Origin: SHLQ01 sp964562985
Lineage (GTDB): Bacteria; Actinomycetota; Acidimicrobiia; Acidimicrobiales; SHLQ01
Assembly: GCA_964562985.1 (NCBI GenBank)
Contig: CAZLWE010000025.1
Span: forward strand, 1 to 43,066
Direction: 5' to 3'
DNA: 43,066 bases
Shown: one piece after another, positions 16,183-22,613 of the stretch
Layout of the letters: the number at the start of each line of letters is the position of its first letter
How positions within the stretch are numbered: the first letter of the stretch is position 1
Notes under the pieces: model-generated
Seen by the model: the letters and a program-made list of their open reading frames with translations, nothing else
Database searches by the model: none
What the model was told of the DNA's origin: nothing
Program-made: the position numbers and the translations under genes

Positions 16183-16859
16183 TGGCGCTCCCCGAGCGTG
16201 AACGGTCGACATTCACGGTCTCCCCAACGCTTACACAGTTCGGTCACAGGATCTAGCGTCGAGCGGAACAGGTCGTACTCGTCATTGAAGCAGTGGTATT
16301 CGCCGCCCGGGTCTCGCTGGTCGATACGCCGGGTCCCCTGGTCGACCGCTGCACACTCCGCCCAGGCCTCTGTTCCAAGTCCACCCTTGCGGGCCTCCTC
16401 GGTCGGCGTCCAGAGCGCGAAGTCGAGCAGGTGTCCGATCTCGTGGTCGATCAACTCGTCGAGCCGGTTCTCGTTGAATGGGCGAAAGTCGAGGGTGATG
16501 ATCCCGTCGGGCGGATTGTTGGTGACGAAGGCCGCGACGTTTGGTCGGTCGATAGCGGTGATGACGATGTCCTCAACGAGCCAGCCGAGTGGCGATTCGT
16601 TGATATCTTCCCACGCGGCGGCCTCGATCTCTGCCGGGGAGCGAAAGTCTGGGGTGGTGCGCACATTGTCGGCCAGGGTGAGGACGCCACCGAGGGCCAT
16701 CGCCGAGGCCACGAAGAGACCGAGGAGGCGGGGCGCTCGCCCCAGGCGTTGGCTGCGTGGGGCCAACGGTTCTGACGGTCCTTCGAAGAGTTCCCGGTAC
16801 TCCTCGTCGGTGAAGAGGTCGTCGTCATCTGGCGACTGACCGTTTGAGGAGACGGTCAC
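16179..16859 (-). CDS. Membrane-anchored HExxH protein, putative metallopeptidase
   Basis: From GTG 16859, overlapping the polymerase gene stop by 4 bases, the product has 226 residues. An acidic cytoplasmic head (DDDDLFTDEEYRELFEG) is followed by one membrane helix at about 43-63 and an extracellular domain. That domain contains DHEIGHLLDFALW, a zincin HExxH motif with His139, Glu140 and His143, and EAWAECAAVD further on, which could give the third zinc ligand. Several cysteines near the C-terminus could form disulfides. The domain also fits a conserved protein of unknown function that merely keeps an HExxH, so peptidase activity is inferred. It lies between end-joining and transporter genes with no clear functional link. 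Confidence 0.65.
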   Translation of the reverse strand: MTVSSNGQSPDDDDLFTDEEYRELFEGPSEPLAPRSQRLGRAPRLLGLFVASAMALGGVLTLADNVRTTPDFRSPAEIEAAAWEDINESPLGWLVEDIVITAIDRPNVAAFVTNNPPDGIITLDFRPFNENRLDELIDHEIGHLLDFALWTPTEEARKGGLGTEAWAECAAVDQGTRRIDQRDPGGEYHCFNDEYDLFRSTLDPVTELCKRWGDRECRPFTLGERQ

Positions 16860-17761
16860 TGGCCCACCGGAAGGACTTGTTCGAGGGTTGGAACTTCGGC
16901 CCACAGGTCACCCATCTCGGCGACTCGGTCGAGCACTTCGGCGGACTCGAAGCCGAACCATTCGCCATCGGCGCCGTCGCTGACCTCATCCCAGGAGATC
17001 GGCGTCGACACCGTCGGGCGTTCCTTGCCTCGAAGTGAGTAGGGAGCGATGGTTGTCTTGTGGAGCGTGTTCTGGCTCCAATCGATAAAGATCTTGCCCG
17101 GCCGCTCGCTCCTGGTCATGTTTGCCGTGACGACTTCAGGTTGCTGTTTGGTGAGTAGCTGGGCCACGGCGAGGGCGAAGTCGGCCGCGTGACCGTGGGT
17201 ATGGGGCGTGTTCAGCGGCACGTAGAGCTGGAGTCCTTTGGACCCCGAGGTCTTGGCGAAGCTGGTGAGACCGACCTTTTCGAGCACGTCGGCGATCATC
17301 AACGCGACTTGGCAGCACTCGATGATCGTGGCCGGGTCACCCGGGTCGAGGTCAAAGACCAGGATCGTTGGCGATTCGATGTCGTCACATCGGGCCATCG
17401 GCGCATGGATCTCGAGGGCAGCAAGATTGCCCGCCCACGCGAGGGCCGCCGTCTCATTGAGCACCGGATACTCGATGCCTTTGCCCTTGTTTCCGGGGCC
17501 CGTGCACGTAGGCACCCAGTCGGGTCGGTGCTCCGGGGCACGTTTGTTGAAGAAGGGTTCAGCGGTGATGCCGTCGGGCCACCGCTTGAACGTGATCCCC
17601 CGGTCGGCAATGTGGGGCAACATGACCGGCGCGATCTTCACGTAGTACTCGATCACCTGCCCTTTGGTGAATCCCACCATCGGGTACAGCACCTTGTCCA
17701 GGTTCGTGACCTGTAAGGTCCGCCCCCCGATCTCGGTTCGTATTTTTTCCGGTGTGGCCAT
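16856..17761 (-). CDS. ligD: LigD-type polymerase/primase, stand-alone
   Basis: This is the archaeo-eukaryotic primase-like polymerase domain of bacterial NHEJ: 301 residues from ATG 17761, with TAGCGT seven bases upstream (leaderless). Motif I is DLDPGD (Asp137 and Asp139, metal ligands), motif II is SGSKGLQLY at 172-180, and motif III is KIFIDWSQN. It fills gaps and adds ribonucleotides at broken ends held by Ku. There is no ligase or phosphoesterase domain, so the partner ligase must be elsewhere. An extended upstream start (17788) lacks support. Ku lies 70 bases upstream on the same strand. Confidence 0.9.
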   Translation of the reverse strand: MATPEKIRTEIGGRTLQVTNLDKVLYPMVGFTKGQVIEYYVKIAPVMLPHIADRGITFKRWPDGITAEPFFNKRAPEHRPDWVPTCTGPGNKGKGIEYPVLNETAALAWAGNLAALEIHAPMARCDDIESPTILVFDLDPGDPATIIECCQVALMIADVLEKVGLTSFAKTSGSKGLQLYVPLNTPHTHGHAADFALAVAQLLTKQQPEVVTANMTRSERPGKIFIDWSQNTLHKTTIAPYSLRGKERPTVSTPISWDEVSDGADGEWFGFESAEVLDRVAEMGDLWAEVPTLEQVLPVGQ

Positions 17762-17831
17762 CGTCCAAACGCTACAAGGCCAGCTCAAACAGCGGCCAGC
17801 AGCGTTCCCGAACTAGAGGAGTGAGGCGGGA

Positions 17832-18767
17832 CTAACTCGCCTTCTTCTTCGCCGCTGCCTTTTTCTTCGCCGGCGCTTTCTTGGCCTTCTTCTTCGCCGC
17901 TGCCTTCTTCTTGGCAGGCGCCTTTTTCTTCGTGGCTTTCTTCTTGGCTGTGGCCTTCTTGGCCGTCGGGTGACGGGTTCGGGCCTCTTTGGCTGCAGCG
18001 ACGGATGCCTCTAGTGCGGCCATCAAGTCGACGACCGAGCCGACTTCTTCCTCAGCTGCCGCAGCAACCACGGTTTCCTCACCGGCGGCCTTCTTGTCGA
18101 TCAATTCGAGAACGGCTTCGCGGTAGGTGTCGGTGTGCTTCTCGGGCTCAAAATCGGCTTCGAGCGTGGCGATCAGCTGACGGGCCATTTCGACTTCGCC
18201 GTCGGCGATCTCAATGTCGTCGAGTCCGTCGAACAATTCCACTTCGCTTGCGGCGACGACCTCGTCGGCGTACACCATGGTCGAAATCATCAACTTGCCG
18301 TCTACCGGGCGAATAGCTGCCAAGTACTGCTTCGTGCGCATCACGAAGCGGGCGATGCCCACCTTCTCTGCCTCCTCCATCGCGGTCACCAAGAGCTTGT
18401 AGGGCTTTTGAGTATCGACGCTTGGCGCCAAGTAGTACTGAGCGTCGTAGAAGACGGGATCGATCTCGGCGAGGTTGACGAACTCTTGGAGGTCGATGGT
18501 TTTCATCGCTTTCGGATCGAGGGCATCGAGTTCATCGGGCGTGATCGTCACGTACTCGCCGTTGGGTAGTTCGAAGCCCTTGACGATCTGTTCGTAGGCA
18601 ACTTCTTCGCCGGTAACCGCAGATACGCGCTTTTGCTTAATGCGCCCACCAGTTGCCGCCTCGATCTGATTGAAGCGCACGTTCTTACGACGCACCGCGC
18701 TAAAGAGCTTCACGGGGATATTCACCAAACCGAAGCTCACCGAGCCTGACCAAATAGGACGTGCCAT
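17832..18767 (-). CDS. ku: Ku protein, NHEJ DNA-end binding
   Basis: A 311-residue bacterial Ku. The N-terminus ARPIWSGSVSFGLVNIPVKLFSA is the family hallmark, followed by the beta-barrel ring that encircles DNA ends as a homodimer. After about residue 265 a tail of Lys/Ala repeats (KKKAPAKKKAA type) resembles a histone H1 tail; such tails in Ku increase DNA binding. It recruits the LigD polymerase encoded next. A GATACT box about six bases before the ATG hints at leaderless transcription. A convergent or competing start was not seen. Confidence 0.95.
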   Translation of the reverse strand: MARPIWSGSVSFGLVNIPVKLFSAVRRKNVRFNQIEAATGGRIKQKRVSAVTGEEVAYEQIVKGFELPNGEYVTITPDELDALDPKAMKTIDLQEFVNLAEIDPVFYDAQYYLAPSVDTQKPYKLLVTAMEEAEKVGIARFVMRTKQYLAAIRPVDGKLMISTMVYADEVVAASEVELFDGLDDIEIADGEVEMARQLIATLEADFEPEKHTDTYREAVLELIDKKAAGEETVVAAAAEEEVGSVVDLMAALEASVAAAKEARTRHPTAKKATAKKKATKKKAPAKKKAAAKKKAKKAPAKKKAAAKKKAS

Positions 18768-18827
18768 GCATCAAGTATCGGTCATATCTGGCCGCCGTGT
18801 TAAATGAACCCCTCGTAGACTCACCGA

Positions 18828-19694
18828 GTGATCGATCTCGACGCCGCGACCGTCATGGTCCAATGGGCGACCGGTGGCCTCGCTTTTCTGTGGGTGACGA
18901 CCCGTACGCGAACGGTCGGTTTGGGCTACGGCTGGCTCCAACGAATCACCTTTATGACCTTCGGGATTATCGCCCTGGTTATCGCCTTCTACACCCGCTG
19001 GGTGCCGGTTCGAGACATCTTCACCGTGTTGATGATTCTGGCCTCCGGCGTGGCGTTGTGGGTGTCCTACGTGCGCCGCTCCGCCGGTGTGAAGGAGCAA
19101 CGAGCCGTCATCGAGAAGCGTGCCCGTCGAGTGGCCGAGATGACCGGCATCGACAAGGAAGAGGAGCGCTTCGATAAGAACGCGCCCGAGTTTCCGCCCG
19201 TCCTCGACGCCATCGCGCCGATCTTTGGCTTCGTCGCTGTCGTGGCGGCCGGTATCGACTCCACCCAGCTAAGCGACCAGCCCGTGTGGCTCGGCGTTGC
19301 GCGCATCGTCGTTGGCGCGTTCTTCCTTGGCGCAGTGAGCGACGCCATGCTGCTCGGCCACTGGTACCTGGTGCAGCCGGGGCTCGCTCGAGCCCCGCTC
19401 AACGAGCTGGTGAAATGGACCACGGCACTATGGCCATTGGAGCTGATCGTCTTCTTGATCCCGACGGGCATGTTGTCGGTCCTTAATGGCACGATCGACG
19501 ACGGCTTCCTCGGCCAACTCGGCTGGTTCTGGGCCGCATCCACCATCGCCACGATCATCTTGTTGGGGCTAACCCTCGTCATCTTGAAGGGCAAGGAATA
19601 CTCGGCGGTCATGGCGGCCACCGGCATGCTCTACCTCGCGATCCTGATGGGCTTCTCCATGGACCTCGTGGCCCGGGCGACACTGCGTATTTGA
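18828..19694 (+). CDS. Polytopic membrane protein of unknown function
   Basis: A 288-residue protein with about eight hydrophobic helices and one soluble cytoplasmic loop (KEQRAVIEKRARRVAEMTGIDKEEERFDK). I do not recognise a named family. GTG at 18828 is preceded by TAGACT six bases upstream, a leaderless pattern. Conserved-looking points are a membrane Asp/His segment (SDAMLLGHWYLVQPGL), which could bind a metal or cofactor, and a Trp-rich opening. It is divergent from ku and followed by a hairpin. Transporter, electron-transfer membrane subunit and signalling roles are all possible. Confidence 0.72.
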   Translation: MIDLDAATVMVQWATGGLAFLWVTTRTRTVGLGYGWLQRITFMTFGIIALVIAFYTRWVPVRDIFTVLMILASGVALWVSYVRRSAGVKEQRAVIEKRARRVAEMTGIDKEEERFDKNAPEFPPVLDAIAPIFGFVAVVAAGIDSTQLSDQPVWLGVARIVVGAFFLGAVSDAMLLGHWYLVQPGLARAPLNELVKWTTALWPLELIVFLIPTGMLSVLNGTIDDGFLGQLGWFWAASTIATIILLGLTLVILKGKEYSAVMAATGMLYLAILMGFSMDLVARATLRI

Positions 19695-19708
19695 GTCTCC
19701 GAATTCTG

Positions 19709-19745
19709 TGTGCACTTCTCCACCATCACGGTGGCAGAGTGCACA
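19709..19745. terminator. Hairpin after the membrane protein gene
   Basis: TGTGCACT (19709-19716) pairs with AGTGCACA (19738-19745), with an inner CCACC/GGTGG stem separated by a 3x3 internal loop. No T-run follows, so it is a possible non-canonical terminator or mRNA-stabilising hairpin, 15 bases after the stop. Confidence 0.45.
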
Positions 19746-19833
19746 AAGTTGTCCGCAGCGGCACTGAGAACCATGGGCCAACTCCTCATAGTACGGTCGT
19801 AGACGTCTTTGGCGATGAGGGGGCACGCGGACC

Positions 19834-20769
19834 GTGCGATTTACCTGGCGTTCTTTAGCGATCAGCACCTTGATGCTCGCAGCAGCTGCCTGCAGCGAAA
19901 CATCGATCACAAGCTTGGACGAACTCACTCCGGTCGAGGTCGATGACGCCGAGCTGCAGGAACTAATGGAAGCAAGCCATTGGCAGATCGTGGAGCGAAC
20001 CGGGCTCGACAGCACCGTCGCTGACGGTGAAGTATCCGGGGAGATCTATTTTCTCGGTTCCGAACCAAATCTCACGATCAATATGGTCGCCTTGCCATGC
20101 CGACGAGAAATGGGCGCACCCATCGTCTGGGGTGACGGAAATTTCACACTCGGAGTGTCGCGAGATGCCCCGATCGTCTGGAACTCGGACGACAGCGCAT
20201 CAGGCTTTCGACGCGTAGACATCGAATGTGATCCATCGGACGATCTCGATCAATTCTTGGGTACCGGTGCGGTGTTGATAGAGGTGCAGGTCTTTGATGG
20301 CGGGTCCGTAGTAGTTCTGGACAACGGAGAGCATCGCCTCCGGTTACAACCGAAGGGCACTGAACCGACAGAGGTCCAACTCGTGATGGAAGCACGCAAC
20401 TGGCAGATCGTCGAGCGCGCGGGCTTTAGCTCGCCCGTAGTCAGCGGTGAGGCTTCCTTTTCGGTGGAGTACGGCATCCCCAGCATTAGCCTCACGTCCC
20501 TGCCTTGCGGCCGAAGCGGCTCGCAAGCGATCGAGTGGAACAACGAAGGATTCCGCATTTCGCGGGTTCCGCCCTATGTCCCCTTTGGTTTCGGCGTGGA
20601 CGATATTGGTTGTGAGCCTCCCGATGACTTGCACGGTTTCATAAATTCGGGAGAGATCGAGGTTGTCCTCTCCGACGATGGGCCTGTCGCATATCTACGC
20701 AAAGGCGACCGAGAACTGACGCTCAACGCAGGCTCCAGTCCCCGGACACCTCCATCGCCCACCCGATAA
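19834..20769 (+). CDS. Lipoprotein with internally duplicated domain
   Basis: A 311-residue protein with an Arg-containing signal peptide and a lipobox ending AAAC|S at about residue 20. Two homologous halves follow: the first from about residue 33 (ELQELMEASHWQIVERTGLD), the second near 180 (EVQLVMEARNWQIVERAGFS). Each continues with a beta-rich segment and a VALPC or TSLPC motif, suggesting a paired disulfide or buried Cys in each copy. The protein is likely anchored to the outside of the cytoplasmic membrane. No family is recognised. It might bind a cell-wall component or secreted substrate; this is guesswork. The start is GTG 19834. Confidence 0.72.
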   Translation: MRFTWRSLAISTLMLAAAACSETSITSLDELTPVEVDDAELQELMEASHWQIVERTGLDSTVADGEVSGEIYFLGSEPNLTINMVALPCRREMGAPIVWGDGNFTLGVSRDAPIVWNSDDSASGFRRVDIECDPSDDLDQFLGTGAVLIEVQVFDGGSVVVLDNGEHRLRLQPKGTEPTEVQLVMEARNWQIVERAGFSSPVVSGEASFSVEYGIPSISLTSLPCGRSGSQAIEWNNEGFRISRVPPYVPFGFGVDDIGCEPPDDLHGFINSGEIEVVLSDDGPVAYLRKGDRELTLNAGSSPRTPPSPTR

Positions 20770-21041
20770 CCGAAGCGGTTTGACCACCTAGATAGCGGAC
20801 TCAGGCGACCGTTCAGCGACGAGCAACAACGCTGTTGCTGGCCCTCAAGACCCGGACTGTCAGGAACTCCTATGAGCCGGCGCTAGTTCCAGTCGGTGTA
20901 CAACCACTTTCCATACCTTCACGGTACACCTCTGCACCATTGCGCGAAGCCTGGCAATCGCTCCCGAATAGCGACCCCGCCCCAAAGTGACTGGCCAGCC
21001 AACGAAGCAATCGCCCGTCACAAAGAAACTTCCCCTCGACT
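20770..21041. other. Intergenic stretch with two inverted repeats
   Basis: No convincing gene lies between the lipoprotein and the HNH promoter. AGCAACA/TGTTGCT (20822-20839, 4-base loop) could be a weak terminator, and GGTGTAC (20895-20901) faces GTACACC (20924-20930). Nothing else stands out. Confidence 0.4.
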
Positions 21042-21069
21042 TTGTAATCGAACGTATGTTCGTTATACT
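21042..21069 (+). promoter_or_regulatory. Promoter with a LexA (SOS) box
   Basis: CGAACGTATGTTCG at 21049-21062 matches the actinobacterial LexA consensus CGAAC-N4-GTTCG exactly. It lies between a -35-like TTGTAA (21042-21047) and a -10-like TATACT (21064-21069), 16 bases apart. LexA would block polymerase here until DNA damage cleaves it. The -10 lies seven bases before the ATG at 21077, implying leaderless transcription. Confidence 0.85.
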
Positions 21070-21076
21070 GCGTTGT

Positions 21077-22480
21077 ATGGCGATGGTGACTGCGGAGAAC
21101 GAACAGGAGACAGCCGGTGTGGTTGATCCTGATGTTGTTGCTCTGTCGGTAACGGATTCGATGATCAACATCGATCATCAGTTGCATCACGTCCCCGCCA
21201 AGACCGCGTTGGAGTTGGTCGAGTTCTGCCGCCGCCGTTTGGAAGCCACCGAGGCCCGCATTCTGGCCGATCGTTATGAGAAAGGCGCGTCTGATCGTGA
21301 TGTTGAGGACATGGCCAAAGGCTCCGACAACAAAACCTCCAAGGCAGCCGCCAAACGAAAGGCGCGTCGTGCGAAGGCAACCAACGCCAACCCCGACCTG
21401 GCTGACCGGTTAGCCAAGGGCGACATGTCATCTGAACAGGTCGACGTGATCGCAGACGCCGCCGATGAAACCGATGGCGCCGCGGCCTGTGATGAAGAAC
21501 TAATCGACACGGTGTCCAAGACGAATCCCGAGCAGGGGAAGCGCAAAGCCCGCGAGTACGTCAACAAACGACGCGACGCTTCCGACGTGCAGAAGAAGTT
21601 CGATCGGCAGAACCGGCGCCGCGGCGTCTACACCCATCGGTTAGCGAACGGGAACAAAGCCATCACGATCCACGGCCCCGACGCACACATCGACGAGATC
21701 GAAGCAGCCATTCATGCCGGGTCCGACGTCGAATACAAGTCAGACGGCGGCCGCGATGTAGCGAACTCCAAACACCGCCGAACCCACGACCAACGCAACT
21801 TTGATGCTGTACGCAAGCTCTTTGCCCAAAACAGCGACACCACCGATTCGGGAAAGGCGAGCGCTCGGCCGTCTGCGTCGAGCCGCAAGACCACCATCTT
21901 CGTGAAAGCCACCGTCGACCAACTCAACGGAACCGACCAATCACCGTTCACTACCGTCGACGGCAAGCCGCTACCGCAGTCGCTGATCGAAGAGTTGATG
22001 CAGAACGCAAGTTGGATCGGACAAATCTTCTCGGCCCAGGGCGAGTTGTTGTGGCAGGGCCGCAAAGTGCGCCTCGCGACACCAGCCCAAATCAACGGGC
22101 TCATCAGTCGAGACGGCGGCTGCGTCGAATGCGGCGCTCACTATTCGAAGTGCGTCGCACACCATTTGTTGCCCTGGGAAGCGCCACGGAAGGGACCCAC
22201 CAACATCAACAACCTGGTGTTCGTGTGCGATGACTGCCATGTGCTCCTACATCGCAACAAACAAACCATGTTCTACGACCTCCAATCGCAAACCTGGAAA
22301 ACCAGACGGGCCACCCCCGATGAGATCCCACCAGACGGCGGGCCGGCACCGAACAAACCACCCGGCAAGTACCGGGCCAAAAGACGAACGACACAACCCG
22401 AACCCGGCACCAAACCGCGTACCAAGCCGTACCTCCACGAGAAACAACCCCAACCCGGAATCAGGCCCAGCCTCTTCTGA
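21077..22480 (+). CDS. LexA-controlled HNH endonuclease-like protein (13E12/DUF222 type)
   Basis: 467 residues from ATG 21077. The N-terminal two thirds are helical and basic, resembling the DUF222 part of the 13E12 repeat family. The C-terminal HNH domain lies at about 340-395: CVECG, then CVAHHLLPWEAPRKGPTNINN, then CDDCHVLLH. The His-Asn-His pattern and two CxxC pairs are consistent with zinc-stabilised HNH nucleases. The last 65 residues are Pro/Arg/Lys-rich and probably flexible. Members of the 13E12 family are known to carry LexA boxes in Mycobacterium tuberculosis, which fits this promoter. The biological substrate is unknown; a DNA-damage or mobile-element role is plausible. Longer ORF starts upstream are inside the promoter and are rejected. 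Confidence 0.85.
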   Translation: MAMVTAENEQETAGVVDPDVVALSVTDSMINIDHQLHHVPAKTALELVEFCRRRLEATEARILADRYEKGASDRDVEDMAKGSDNKTSKAAAKRKARRAKATNANPDLADRLAKGDMSSEQVDVIADAADETDGAAACDEELIDTVSKTNPEQGKRKAREYVNKRRDASDVQKKFDRQNRRRGVYTHRLANGNKAITIHGPDAHIDEIEAAIHAGSDVEYKSDGGRDVANSKHRRTHDQRNFDAVRKLFAQNSDTTDSGKASARPSASSRKTTIFVKATVDQLNGTDQSPFTTVDGKPLPQSLIEELMQNASWIGQIFSAQGELLWQGRKVRLATPAQINGLISRDGGCVECGAHYSKCVAHHLLPWEAPRKGPTNINNLVFVCDDCHVLLHRNKQTMFYDLQSQTWKTRRATPDEIPPDGGPAPNKPPGKYRAKRRTTQPEPGTKPRTKPYLHEKQPQPGIRPSLF

Positions 22481-22542
22481 CCGACGGCGTGATTTGGGAT
22501 AACCGAAGTCGTCACAACTAGTAAGACGCGGTTGCCAACCCA

Positions 22543-22583
22543 AGATCCCCACGCCTGAGAAAGGGAAGCAGGCGCAGGGATCT
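22543..22583. terminator. Hairpin between convergent genes
   Basis: AGATCCCCACGCCTG (22543-22557) faces CAGGCGCAGGGATCT (22569-22583) with two mismatches and an 11-base loop. It lies between the converging HNH and permease genes and is a likely bidirectional terminator, though without a T-run. Confidence 0.55.
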
Positions 22584-22613
22584 CGGTGGCGGGCACGTGG
22601 TTACATCAGGGGC

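Noticed and set aside
17832..17960. Lys/Ala-rich coding repeats as a separate DNA repeat element
   Set aside because: They are the in-frame tail of Ku, a known feature of such proteins.
20987..21076. Upstream start for the HNH gene
   Set aside because: It would place the LexA box and promoter inside coding sequence.
21077..22480. HNH gene as part of a mobile element
   Set aside because: No terminal repeats, target duplication, integrase or reverse transcriptase were seen around it.
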